Shown: positions 27,777 through 36,814 of the stretch, in pieces
Numbering within the stretch: position 1 is the stretch's first letter
Layout of the letters: each line of letters starts with the position of its first letter
Source of the DNA: Candidatus Nitrospira nitrosa
Lineage (GTDB): Bacteria > Nitrospirota > Nitrospiria > Nitrospirales > Nitrospiraceae
Direction of reading: 5' to 3'
Length of the DNA: 64,000 bases
Assembly: GCF_001458735.1 (NCBI RefSeq)
Contig: NZ_CZQA01000001.1
Span: forward strand, 310,001-374,000
Notes under the pieces: model-generated
Told to the model about the DNA's origin: nothing
What the model saw: the letters and a program-made list of their open reading frames with translations, nothing else
The model's database searches: none
Position numbers and translations under genes: made by a program

Positions 27777-29561
27777 GTGTACCAGTTCGGCCTCATCGGA
27801 AACTGCCAAATTTCGGCGTTGATCAGCACCCATGGGTCGATCGACTGGCTCTGCTTGCCGAGACCGGATAGTCCCCCTGTTTTTGGGAGGATCCTAGACC
27901 AAGAAGGGGGCCATTTTTCGATCGACCCGTCGGTCCCTCTGTCAGAAACGACCTCCAAGCAACACTATCTCCCGAACACCAATATCCTGGTGACCACCGT
28001 CTCCCTCCCGAACGGAGACGCGTATCAAATCACCGACTTCTGTCCGCGTTTTCTGCAGTATGGACGCGTCTATCGGCCGACCGCCCTCTTTCGAATTGTG
28101 GAGCCGCTCAGCGGCACTCCTTCCATTCGCGTCTGTTGCAAGCCGGTGTCCGGATGGGACAAAACGCCGGTGCGATTCGTTCGTGGCAATAGTCACTTCC
28201 GGTACGACATACGCGGTGAATACTTGCGGCTCCTGACCGATATGCCACTCACCTACCTCTGCGAGGAAACGCCGGTCGCGCTGACCTCAAAGATGTACTT
28301 CGCCTTGACCTGGGGGATCGGAATTGAAGACGACCTTGTCAAGGTCAGCCACGAATTTCTGGACCAGACCACGAAATATTGGCGCATCTGGGTGAAACAT
28401 TGCTCAATCCCTGTACTCTATCAAGAAGAAGTCATTCGCTCCGCCCTTGCACTCAAACTCCACTGCTACGAAGACACGGGGGCAATCCTTGCGGCATTGA
28501 CGACGAGCCTCCCTGAAGAACCCGGCGGCACTCGGAATTGGGACTATCGCTACTGTTGGCTGCGCGACGCGCATTTTTCACTTTCTGCCTTCTATAACCT
28601 GGGACATTTTGAGGAAATGGAAGGGTTCCTGAAGTTTTTGCTGAACGTCTGTTATGCCCGTGAACAATCACATGATCGGCTGGCGCCGGTCTACACACTC
28701 AGCCAAGACCTCCCTCTCCCCGAAACCGAACATTCCAACTGGCAAGGCTTTCTGGGAAGCGGACCAGTACGCAGCCAAAATCAGGCCGCCGAGCATGTGC
28801 AAAATGATGTCTACGGTGAGATGCTTCTTACGCTGGCACCGATCTTTTTTGACAACCGTTTTTATGACCTTCGGACAAGGGATCATGAAGCGCTGGTCGC
28901 AAACTTAATCCGACTATGCGAACGAAGCATCTCCCAACCGGATGCCGGGCTCTGGGAAATTCGGAACGGTTGGCAGGAACACTCCTTCACGAACCTCATG
29001 TGCTGGGCTGGCCTCGATCGCGCCTACCGAATCCAGCGAGCGGGGTTTCTCCGCGACCTCACGATCGATCTCGACGCGGCACGAGCGAAGGCAGCCAACG
29101 CCCTGCTTCGAGCCATGAAGGACAAGGCCTTACGGAACGGCCCCAAGGACGACAGTTACGATGCTTCCTTAGCGCAATTGGCCATTGTCGGGTTTCCGGA
29201 TCGAGAGGTCTGCGATACAACGGTCTCTCAGATCAAGCACTCTCTCGCCCTCAAGCACGAGGGGAAGGAGACCGGGTTTTTCTACCGGTACCTGCGGCAA
29301 GATGACTTCGGCAAACCCCAGGCAAGCTTTGTGATTTGCTCATTCTGGGTCGTTCAGGCCTTGGCGAAACTCGGTCGCTTGCCGGAAGCCAAGCAGATCA
29401 TGAATCAGTGCCTCACCGGCGCCAACAGCGTTGGACTCATTGCCGAACACTTTGTGCCGAACACCCATATGCAACTCGGGAACTTTCCCCAAGCCTATTC
29501 CCACGTCGGCCTGATCAACGCCGCCTTCGCCCTCAGCCCTCCCTGGAGTGACGTGCTGTAG
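27777..29561 (+). CDS. Glycoside hydrolase family 15 protein (glucoamylase/trehalase type), 594 aa
   Basis: It starts at GTG 27777 (MYQFGLIGNCQISALIS, the usual GH15 bacterial N-terminus with IDWLCLPRPDSPPVF). The (alpha/alpha)6 barrel holds NWDYRYCWLRDA, the general acid in GLWEIR, and the base region GLIAEHF...GNFPQAYSH. No signal peptide, so cytoplasmic. Relatives include glucan 1,4-alpha-glucosidase and the mycobacterial GH15 trehalase. The divergent otsA-otsB pair makes trehalose hydrolysis the likelier role, but substrate cannot be read from sequence alone. Confidence 0.9.
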   Translation: MYQFGLIGNCQISALISTHGSIDWLCLPRPDSPPVFGRILDQEGGHFSIDPSVPLSETTSKQHYLPNTNILVTTVSLPNGDAYQITDFCPRFLQYGRVYRPTALFRIVEPLSGTPSIRVCCKPVSGWDKTPVRFVRGNSHFRYDIRGEYLRLLTDMPLTYLCEETPVALTSKMYFALTWGIGIEDDLVKVSHEFLDQTTKYWRIWVKHCSIPVLYQEEVIRSALALKLHCYEDTGAILAALTTSLPEEPGGTRNWDYRYCWLRDAHFSLSAFYNLGHFEEMEGFLKFLLNVCYAREQSHDRLAPVYTLSQDLPLPETEHSNWQGFLGSGPVRSQNQAAEHVQNDVYGEMLLTLAPIFFDNRFYDLRTRDHEALVANLIRLCERSISQPDAGLWEIRNGWQEHSFTNLMCWAGLDRAYRIQRAGFLRDLTIDLDAARAKAANALLRAMKDKALRNGPKDDSYDASLAQLAIVGFPDREVCDTTVSQIKHSLALKHEGKETGFFYRYLRQDDFGKPQASFVICSFWVVQALAKLGRLPEAKQIMNQCLTGANSVGLIAEHFVPNTHMQLGNFPQAYSHVGLINAAFALSPPWSDVL

Positions 29562-29696
29562 CAACAGGCGAAGACTTCTCGCTCTTATTCTCTATCGATA
29601 ACACCTGTTCGATCCCAAGACGAAATCGGTGCCTATCCAACCACTCCACCACTGGTGAGTTGAGGACTGTTTCCAACACCGTCAATCGAGGGATAA

Positions 29697-29947
29697 GCCG
29701 CCGGCACACGCAAGCGAGGCATTACCAAGAAATTAGGAAGCACTGGTGGAGTGTCCCCCGTCGACCGGAATCATTATATAGACTCAGGGTCGAGCAAGTG
29801 GGGGTACCTATGGGTTGAAGACTCTATCCAGCGGCATCAGTCAGGGAGTGAGCCGCCGGTACGCACGAAGTGTGGAATTAGAAGAAAGACACTGGAGGTG
29901 TTTATCCCGTCGCCCGGAGCCATCATAAGGGCTCCGGGTCGAGCGAG
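29697..29947. repeat. Degenerate direct repeat (two ~100-base copies) next to tmRNA
   Basis: Copy A (29697-29798) and copy B (29852-29947) share GCCGCCGG-ACACGCA/ACGCACG..., AATTAG, CACTGG-GG-GT, CCCGTCG-CCGGA, and end GGGTCGAGC-AG. Copy B contains the hairpin that follows tmRNA; copy A keeps the layout but its stem is eroded. The two occupy most of the gap between the GH15 gene and tmRNA, which otherwise has no gene. Confidence 0.6.
29913..29938 (-). terminator. Hairpin downstream of tmRNA
   Basis: Perfect 9-bp stem CCCGGAGCC-(8 nt)-GGCTCCGGG, 17 bases beyond the tmRNA 3' end on the minus strand. It lacks a T tract, so it may act as a processing or stalling hairpin instead of a classic terminator. 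Confidence 0.5.
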
Positions 29948-29954
29948 CTTTGTT

Positions 29955-30304
29955 TGGTGGAGGCGAGGGGAGTTGAACCCCTGTCCGAAGATCGTCAGTG
30001 CACTGTGTCTACATGTGTAGCCGACAATTTAAGCTTCGCAGCCATCCACGCCCGTCGGCAGGCTTAGAACAGCCACTAGCCCAGAAAGTTCTCGTCCTCG
30101 GCCGCTGAGCACCGGCCTGGGACCAGCCCGCTGCATCGCGCCATTCCACCCCCGCGGGCCTCAGATGGAACGACGTCTCAGCCTAAATTAGGCTGCGAGT
30201 GCCAGTTCTTGATTGGCAGTTGCGTTTTCTCGGACTTTTACGAGTTCCCGAGAGCTCGACATGCGACAGTGACCTCAGTACCCCCGTCGAAACCGGTCGC
30301 CCCC
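29955..30304 (-). ncRNA. ssrA: Transfer-messenger RNA (tmRNA)
   Basis: The minus strand begins GGGGGCGACCGGTTTCGACG and ends with a T-arm (GGGGTTCAACTCCCC) and encoded CCA at 29955-29957. The acceptor stem GGGGGCG/CGCCUCC contains the G3-U70 pair required for alanine charging. The tag frame reads GCA ACT GCC AAT CAA GAA CTG GCA CTC GCA GCC TAA, i.e. ATANQELALAA, with the standard LAA-type degron. About 350 nt, one-piece form. It rescues stalled ribosomes together with SmpB, and the tag sends products to ClpXP and related proteases. Confidence 0.96.
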
Positions 30305-30492
30305 TTTCTTCAAAATCTCGAAAAGTAAAATGTACAAAGTGAGAGACGTGCAGCGTAAAAAAGATTCACTCTACACTCAAGCAACGTTCACCTTTCACAC
30401 CTCACATTTTACGTCTTTACCATACCGCACCGGTCAAGGGAATACCAGGACCTCGTAAAACCGCCCTCCCTGATCGAAATCACGAAATCCTT

Positions 30493-30520
30493 AGTCCCAT
30501 TTTCGACATGGGACTATAGT
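30493..30520 (+). promoter_or_regulatory. Inverted repeat overlapping a -10 element
   Basis: AGTCCCAT-TTTCGAC-ATGGGACT (30493-30515) is a perfect 8-bp inverted repeat. Its right arm runs into TATAGT (30515-30520), a good -10 hexamer ten bases before the GTG start of the methyltransferase gene. Such overlap is usual for a repressor operator, but an RNA hairpin or attenuator is an alternative. Confidence 0.4.
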
Positions 30521-30529
30521 GGATCCTAC

Positions 30530-31207
30530 GTGGATGTGACTACACAAGGGTACGAGGTCGAGACGACCCGCTATCAGATCGGGACGGTGTCCTATGAGAT
30601 TCGAGCCCTCCGCGATCGACGTCAGTTCTCCGACCCTGACGGTTGCGCCGAACGAATCGGAATCTCCTCCGCCTCTTGGCCTCTCTTTGGTGTCGTGTGG
30701 CCGGCCGGACTCGCGCTCGCTGAGGAGATGAGTCGGTTTCCCATCGCAGGCAAACAGATTCTCGAGGTCGGGTGTGGGATCGGCCTCCCCAGCCTCGTCT
30801 TGCAACGGCGTGGTGCCAATATCACCGCCTGTGACTACCACCCTCTGGCAGAGGAATTCCTCCGCCGAAACACAGATCTCAACGGGCTCGCACCCATTCC
30901 CTTCTTCAACGCCCCATGGCTAAATCCTGTTGTTGAGCTGGGCCGCTTCGATCTCATCATCGGCAGCGACCTATTGTACGAGCGAAATCATCCTGCCCTA
31001 CTGGCAAGCTTTCTGGCCGGACATGCGAGACCAACCTGCCAAATACTGCTCGCCGATCCCGGCCGACACCGGTGCGGCGAGATGAGTGCCAAGCTCACCT
31101 CACAAGGCTATGGCTATACGGAGACGCATCTTGAATTCAGCGAACCGCTCAAGCCATCTTATCGAGGACACCTGCTGAACTTCGTACGCTGCCACGTGAC
31201 ATCGTAG
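30530..31207 (+). CDS. Class I SAM methyltransferase, lysine-methyltransferase-like (225 aa)
   Basis: SAM-binding motif ILEVGCGIGLPSLVL (~residue 82), acidic loop ITACDYHP, and motif IV-like DLIIGSDLLYER. The arrangement matches the METTL21/ETFB-lysine methyltransferase-like family (PF10294) seen in bacteria. Start GTG 30530, or GTG 30536. Monocistronic, with its own putative promoter and operator upstream. Substrate unknown. Confidence 0.8.
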   Translation: MDVTTQGYEVETTRYQIGTVSYEIRALRDRRQFSDPDGCAERIGISSASWPLFGVVWPAGLALAEEMSRFPIAGKQILEVGCGIGLPSLVLQRRGANITACDYHPLAEEFLRRNTDLNGLAPIPFFNAPWLNPVVELGRFDLIIGSDLLYERNHPALLASFLAGHARPTCQILLADPGRHRCGEMSAKLTSQGYGYTETHLEFSEPLKPSYRGHLLNFVRCHVTS

Positions 31208-31323
31208 GTTGGTTCTCGAATCTTCACCTGCCCCCCTTCAAGAAGCCGAGGCGCCGCAGAGGTCCGGATTCCAATATCGACTCCCTCTCCCCAAGAACCA
31301 GCAATCACTTTCTCATGCAGGCG

Positions 31324-32565
31324 CTAGTCATCAAGACTGGGATGGACCAGGTACGGCCCATAGTGGAAGACAAACAGAAGATAGGCCCCGCTCCAGCCAA
31401 GCGCAGACATCCCGAGCATGGCATGAGTCAGCGCAGTGGGTGTCTCGGGGTGCGGAGCAAAGATTCGAAACAACGCCGCAGCGTTGACCAACAGATAGAT
31501 CGCCACGGTGAGCCGATCCGCGTGTCGCGGTCGTCCCGTGTGGCCAAGGCTTGCACGGCTCATGACCGCCAACGTCATGGCTCCCATCGCACCAGTCGTC
31601 AGCAGATGAACTGCGTTGGCAGGCTCAAACCCAACCCCCAGAATCGCAGCACCAAGGGCTATCAAATACAGTCCAACCCATCCATAACCGACATTCAAGA
31701 TAAACACCAACGGTTCACGCCACGTCTTCCACCCTCGCCATCGGAGGAGACGCACCAGATTCGCCAGTCCTGCCACGATCAACGCGATCCCTGTCCAGTT
31801 ACTTTCCGGCTGAACCACCCAGACAACAACAGCTAGAAGAACCAACAGCATCACGACGGCATCGAAACGGGTAAACACAGCAGGCAGTTTTGCTTCATTC
31901 CGTCCTTCCAAGTACTCAATCGTAAAGGTTGGCGTCAGCCGACCTCCGATCACCGTGAGCATCATCGTCATAATCGACAAGGCTAGCCGTTCAGGAAGGT
32001 CTGTGGAGAGATGCTGGACTGCCGACAGATGAAACAACACATTCGTAGCCGCATAGAGACTTACGAGGACACCTATCGGGGTCCGGTCCCAGGCATGTGC
32101 GGCACTGATCTCCCGCCAGACATAGGCAGCCAAAAACACCAAAAACGCTCCATCGATGACCGCAGCAGCCGGACCGCTCGTAAACGGTATGGCCATGAGC
32201 AGCCGCCCTGCAAGCCAGAGTAGAAACATTGCCAGCAACGGCACGCCTCTCAACGGCATGCGGTCCGTCCAGTTGGGCATGGCTGTCAGCAGAAATCCCG
32301 CAATCAAGGCAGGAATATACCCAAACAACATTTCATGGACGTGCCATTCGCGTGGAGGATAGAGAAAGTCGGCCTGTCCATACCCTGCATAGATCGCCAC
32401 CCAAGCCAAGACTGATGCCGCGCTAAACACGGCAGCGCCAAGGAAGAATGGTCTGAAGCCATAAGAGAGGAATGCCGGCCCGGCATAACGAGGAAATGTG
32501 GGTTCATCTGCTTGCTGCACGGCTGCAGCTGGCTGACCAACCACTGGTATCTCTTTCGATGGCAT
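31324..32565 (-). CDS. nnrS: NnrS family membrane protein
   Basis: 413 aa with about twelve transmembrane helices and NnrS hallmarks: the FLSYGFRPFFLGAAVF opening, WHVHEMLFGY, GFLLTAMPNW and GGRLTPTFT. NnrS proteins contain haem and copper and protect against nitric-oxide stress by limiting iron-dinitrosyl complexes; they usually sit in the cytoplasmic membrane. Here it is not next to nitrite or NO reductase genes. In a nitrifier-like genome, NO defence would fit. Confidence 0.92.
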   Translation of the reverse strand: MPSKEIPVVGQPAAAVQQADEPTFPRYAGPAFLSYGFRPFFLGAAVFSAASVLAWVAIYAGYGQADFLYPPREWHVHEMLFGYIPALIAGFLLTAMPNWTDRMPLRGVPLLAMFLLWLAGRLLMAIPFTSGPAAAVIDGAFLVFLAAYVWREISAAHAWDRTPIGVLVSLYAATNVLFHLSAVQHLSTDLPERLALSIMTMMLTVIGGRLTPTFTIEYLEGRNEAKLPAVFTRFDAVVMLLVLLAVVVWVVQPESNWTGIALIVAGLANLVRLLRWRGWKTWREPLVFILNVGYGWVGLYLIALGAAILGVGFEPANAVHLLTTGAMGAMTLAVMSRASLGHTGRPRHADRLTVAIYLLVNAAALFRIFAPHPETPTALTHAMLGMSALGWSGAYLLFVFHYGPYLVHPSLDD

Positions 32566-32713
32566 AGGCCCCTGATTCTCGTGTGCGGATCAGATTCCTG
32601 TCAACCGAGTGCATGCATCACATAGATACGTCTGTGTCAGAAAGGTGGGAAACCAGCAGAGCGCATGAAGCGGTGATGTACTGAAAGCAGGTCGGTCAAC
32701 TGACGCACAACCT

Positions 32714-34183
32714 TCACATGCGATCCAGAAACCGTTTGGAGGCAGGGTAGACGCTCCAGAGCAGTTCGAGCGTCATGGATGTCAGCAGCGCAGTGAGTGG
32801 TGTCGGATTCTTATCCGTTCGAGGTTTGGAGTCTTGCGCCCGCAGAACAGTCCATTGTTCGTGCAAGGTCGCCTGTTGCCTCGCTACCAAGGTTTTTACT
32901 TTCTCGACCCAGAACCTGGGATTTTCCGGATCCGACACATACTGCCCCTGGCCTCGGCCGAAGTGCGCGATGGCGAGGTACCGTACAATGACGTCTTGGA
33001 CCAGCAAATCCAAATACTCATCCGACCACGTGACTGGGGTCGGTGTATTACCGACACGTCGTTCCGCCCAGGCCTCTCCTCCAAAAAATCCGAGGACACC
33101 CCCAACCACTGCCCCGGCGACCGTAAACAGCCCCATGCTGACTCCGCCAGCCGCCGCGTCCAGATGGAGCCCGGCATAGGCCCCGCTGGTCAAGGCTCCA
33201 CCGATCCCGCCAATCGCAGTACCGCCGAGGGTCGTCTCATCAAGGCCACGCGAGCCCCGTTGAACTTCCACATGCTCCATTCTGGCCTGGATGATCCCAA
33301 CTGCATCTCCCTCCAGGCCATGCAGAGCAATGACGGCTTTCGTCGTCGCCCCCACCTCGTTCACCAACCCCCTCAACAGACCATCGACAGCCTGCTGTTT
33401 TTGCCGCTCCATCGGCGAGCCGTCACCTTTGGTCATCACCCGAGCTCTTGCGGCAGTCGACACCAGCATCGCCCACTGCTGCATCGCCGCGTGGAACACC
33501 GTGAGATTCGTGTGCTTCCAGGCAACAAACAGGCGTGTCATCAGCTGACGGTCGTCCGGAGGAAGCAACGATTGAATGGTCTCAAAGAGGATGCCTTCCT
33601 GGACCCAACAGCGGCTGAACGCATCAAGACTGTGCACCGCCCTGACGAAGCCATACCGAGCAAAGTAGTCCTTCCAAGGTTGTTCAAGACGCTGCTGTTC
33701 GTCGCGGGCTTTGGGTGGGCCGATTTGATTCAAGAGGATGATGACCGGCTTCCCAATCCATTCGAGCAGTTGCAGTTCTGATGCAATGTAGCCGGCCATG
33801 TTCGGCTCTTCGGTCGCATTCACAAGATAGAGCACGACATCTGCCTCGTGCTGAACGTTCAAGACCGCCTGCTGGGCACACCAGGATGGCCGATCGCGAA
33901 ATCGGTCCCATACTTCCGTCAGAATCCGAAGGATCGGGTTCTTAGCCCCTTGTAGTCGCGCCAGGATCTTCTGACAGTTGGGAAAGCCTGGCGTATCCCA
34001 CAGTTGCAGCGACTCCCCTGCTTCCGTTTCGAGCACCGTATACTTTTGATTGTCGAGTGTGACATGGGCTCGATCGGCGACGAGTCCGATCTCCTTCCGG
34101 AGCAACGTTCTTGCTAAGGTGGTCTTCCCGATGTTGGTATGGGAAATCAAAGAGAGCGCGATCTGGGATTTCTGCACGCTCAT
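32714..34183 (-). CDS. GTPase with DUF3482 domain (489 aa)
   Basis: N-terminal Era/TrmE-like small GTPase: G1 SHTNIGKTTLART, G3 WDTPGF, G4 NQIG (a variant of NKxD). Then the DUF3482 region with Gly-rich hydrophobic hairpins (GTAIGGIGGALTSG..., AGAVVGGVLGFFGGEA) that may insert into the membrane. Its start overlaps the stop of the DUF2868 gene by 4 bases. DUF2868-DUF3482 pairs recur in bacteria as a predicted membrane GTPase system of unknown role. The G4 change (Lys to Gln) may affect nucleotide specificity. Confidence 0.85.
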   Translation of the reverse strand: MSVQKSQIALSLISHTNIGKTTLARTLLRKEIGLVADRAHVTLDNQKYTVLETEAGESLQLWDTPGFPNCQKILARLQGAKNPILRILTEVWDRFRDRPSWCAQQAVLNVQHEADVVLYLVNATEEPNMAGYIASELQLLEWIGKPVIILLNQIGPPKARDEQQRLEQPWKDYFARYGFVRAVHSLDAFSRCWVQEGILFETIQSLLPPDDRQLMTRLFVAWKHTNLTVFHAAMQQWAMLVSTAARARVMTKGDGSPMERQKQQAVDGLLRGLVNEVGATTKAVIALHGLEGDAVGIIQARMEHVEVQRGSRGLDETTLGGTAIGGIGGALTSGAYAGLHLDAAAGGVSMGLFTVAGAVVGGVLGFFGGEAWAERRVGNTPTPVTWSDEYLDLLVQDVIVRYLAIAHFGRGQGQYVSDPENPRFWVEKVKTLVARQQATLHEQWTVLRAQDSKPRTDKNPTPLTALLTSMTLELLWSVYPASKRFLDRM

Positions 34184-35676
34184 TTTGTGCCTCGAAAATC
34201 ACCGGGCCACAAACAATCGGGTAAAGCCTGCAGTTCTCCATCCGGCGATCCAGAAGGGTCTCGGTATCGCACAGCCCGAAGCCCGCACTCGGTTGCCAGA
34301 GCCACCCAGGCTTGGCACCGTTCTTTGAGCCGTTTCTCGTGGTCAAGTTGCGCGTACGCCTCGCAATCCAACACAATCAACAGCATGTTCGGTCGGCCTC
34401 TGCTTTGGATTGTCGCTTTCAGCTCCTCCAAAAATTCACTGTGGGTCTCCTCGGGCGCCTGGGCCACATTGAACAAGACCACCGCGCACAGACCGCGATC
34501 GGAGTCGGCCTGAAACTGGGGATGCCGGTCGCCGTATTGGACTGAGTTCCCGACTTGGATGTGAGCCAGAAGACCAAAGGCCTCGCTGAGGAATGTGAGG
34601 AGACGATCGTCAGCATCTTTTACCCGATGGCTGTACGCCAGCACCTCCACAAGCAGCCCTTTCCCTTGATATGGATTCAGCAGGCGTCGAAAGTAGGGCT
34701 CGTTGACTGGGAGCTGCATGTCAGCAGCCAGGCGAGTCTTTCTCCTCCAGGCAGCCACCGCCAGCAAGGTTCGTGGGAGGATAATAAATAGCACTGTCGT
34801 CATCGCCCAGAAGTGAATCCAAATCGCCGCATGAGCCTTCGCCGGGCCGCGCAAGCCGGCGATGGCATCCACGCCGGGAATCGGAATGCTCAAGAGCCAA
34901 CTGGCTGGAGCAAAGAGGATTGAGAGAAATCGATGGACCCCCTCAGCCTCCACAAAGGTGCTGTCCCAACCTGCCTGATACAACAAACTGATGCCACGTA
35001 TATAGAGCCCCGCGATCACACCGATCGCCAGCGCTGCCGCAGCCATGTGCAACAGGCTGCGGGCATGGGTCACCACCAAGCCTCGACTACTGTGGAGCAG
35101 ATGCACGGCGTAAGACGCAAGGGATGCGGTGATCCACTGCACTTCACCAGGACTCTGGACCCGATCGGACCGCAGGCGACTCAGCCGTCCCTTCACCGTC
35201 AGTCCCACAAACCATTCCACCAGCCCCGGCAGGCCGGGCTGTTCCAGATCTGATTCTGATCGAGACACGACGAAGTTGTAGAGCAACCCAATGTACGCAA
35301 CGGCATTCCAGAGCAGGAGTGTCAGAAGGGGAAAATTTAGAAGGTTAATGTGCCCGGTAGGCCCGATAGGGTCGGCGAGAAAGCCACCTATCAATGCACA
35401 GCCAATGAGGGGGGTGATCGGAGTCTTGATTTGAGCGACGGCTACCGCTGAACTGAACAGAGAATGTTTTTGCGACAATCGATCGGAGATCTGCTCAGCT
35501 CGTTCAATGACCCACGCTTCCTCGCTATGCGGAGCCTCCCCTGCAGCTGATTGGGCTTGAGGCTCGTTCCCATGACTGGACAGCTCCCGTTCGTACCGTA
35601 GGAGAAACTTATGGTCTGGGTCGTGTTCCTCGCAGGCCTGAACCAGGAGCACCTTAGCAAGTTGGACAAGCGTCAT
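34180..35676 (-). CDS. DUF2868 membrane protein, partner of the DUF3482 GTPase (498 aa)
   Basis: Long protein with four to five transmembrane helices (LLNFPLLTLLLWNAVAYIGLLY, AAAALAIGVIAGLYI, LLSIPIPG, WAMTTVLFIILPRTLLAV). A cytoplasmic C-terminal half reads as an alpha/beta domain with VVLFNVAQAPEETHSEFL. Layout and the 4-base ATGA overlap with the GTPase gene match DUF2868/DUF3482 operons. Probably docks the GTPase at the membrane. Function not established in the family. Confidence 0.82.
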   Translation of the reverse strand: MTLVQLAKVLLVQACEEHDPDHKFLLRYERELSSHGNEPQAQSAAGEAPHSEEAWVIERAEQISDRLSQKHSLFSSAVAVAQIKTPITPLIGCALIGGFLADPIGPTGHINLLNFPLLTLLLWNAVAYIGLLYNFVVSRSESDLEQPGLPGLVEWFVGLTVKGRLSRLRSDRVQSPGEVQWITASLASYAVHLLHSSRGLVVTHARSLLHMAAAALAIGVIAGLYIRGISLLYQAGWDSTFVEAEGVHRFLSILFAPASWLLSIPIPGVDAIAGLRGPAKAHAAIWIHFWAMTTVLFIILPRTLLAVAAWRRKTRLAADMQLPVNEPYFRRLLNPYQGKGLLVEVLAYSHRVKDADDRLLTFLSEAFGLLAHIQVGNSVQYGDRHPQFQADSDRGLCAVVLFNVAQAPEETHSEFLEELKATIQSRGRPNMLLIVLDCEAYAQLDHEKRLKERCQAWVALATECGLRAVRYRDPSGSPDGELQALPDCLWPGDFRGTK

Positions 35677-36244
35677 CGATGGTCAGGCTAGGTTCTCGTT
35701 TGCGCACTCGGTGCCGAGGAATTACCTACTCTGCTCACAGCTACACCGCTACCCTCACCACCCCTTTGCCATGAATCGTTGCATTATCGGAGCCCGAAAC
35801 TATTCCGTCAATGACATGTTCTTGATTTTTCTCTCCCTATCATGCCGATACCACAACATCCCGGCAGGGGGTCTCAGAGACACAGCACGCTTCACAGCAC
35901 ATTTACCAGCCATAACCAATAGCGGCTACCCGCCAGACGGTTTCAGCAAGAGATGGAATCACCAGGCAACCGTTTCCTTCGTCAGCCCCCCATCCCAACC
36001 TTCTACGTAGGTAGGATGTATCGTTTTGTCACACCAGCTGTATCGAGAAAGATACGAGGCGGAGCCACAAGGCCGAAGGGCATCTCGAACTGCACACAAG
36101 GATTGTGGCGCTGGTTCAGGACTAGCGAGCCTTTGCGTCTACACAGCCACACACAATTCATTCTGGCATCATCATTGCGTAGAGGACTCACTACATACTG
36201 AGCAAGATCATCCGCGCTCATTCATTCACGAAGGAGGGATTCCC
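35677..36244. other. Intergenic stretch, no supported gene
   Basis: About 570 bases between the divergent DUF2868 gene and the zinc-ribbon gene. Open frames here lack ribosome sites and family features. A short palindrome CTACGTAG occurs near 36003. Nothing else recognised. Confidence 0.45.
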
Positions 36245-36466
36245 ATGAGGTGCACGAAATGTAGTGGTCTGATGGTGGTGGATCATTTACTGGACATGAA
36301 GGAAAGTTATCTGCCGATGTGGATGCAGGCCCTTCGGTGCCTGACCTGCGGCAACATCGTGGACCCGCTGATCCATTTTCATCGTGCAACCCAGCAGGCA
36401 CAGAGAGCCGGTCGGCTCGCAACTGGGTTTGCAAGAAAGATGAGTCGACCAGCCGTGGCGGCGTAA
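36245..36466 (+). CDS. Small zinc-ribbon protein, 73 aa
   Basis: ATG 36245 follows a strong AAGGAGGG. Two CxxC pairs (MRCTKCSG at the N-terminus, LRCLTCGN ~30 residues later) would bind one zinc. The C-terminus is basic (RRATQQAQRAGRLATGFARK-like, positively charged). Such small ribbons often bind nucleic acid or act as adaptors. No specific family assigned. Confidence 0.78.
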   Translation: MRCTKCSGLMVVDHLLDMKESYLPMWMQALRCLTCGNIVDPLIHFHRATQQAQRAGRLATGFARKMSRPAVAA

Positions 36467-36814
36467 TCGTTTGGCAGTGCTTCAGGACTCATGAACGATA
36501 GGCCATGGCCTGTGCCGCACCTCTTCTTGGGCCTGTGCCATCTCATTCACGTCTTGCAGCACTGCCCACCTTACGAATTCGCGACGGGTAGGTTTTATTC
36601 GCAGGGCATAACCTTCGCCTGCGCAACATTTTTACTCCAAACTCCCTTGCACCTCTCAAAGGCTGAATGAGGACTGCGGGACTCCCCTCCATGTACTCAC
36701 CTTACACCGCATGGTCCGCAGACATATCCGCCTTAGAAGTGTGGCGAAATACTCTCACCCAACCTCACACGATTTTTCCCCAGGATATGAGAACAATCTT
36801 GGTATTGGCCAAGG
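36467..36814. other. Intergenic stretch, no supported gene
   Basis: About 350 bases between the convergent zinc-ribbon gene and recQ. An 88-aa open frame (36667-36933) enters the 3' end of recQ on the opposite strand and has no coding signs. No clear terminator seen. Confidence 0.4.

Noticed and set aside
31315-31836. 173-aa plus-strand open frame
   Set aside because: Lies antisense inside nnrS, whose helices and motifs are clear; polar low-complexity translation without ribosome site.
32834-33781. 315-aa plus-strand open frame
   Set aside because: Antisense shadow of the DUF3482 GTPase gene; no domain features.
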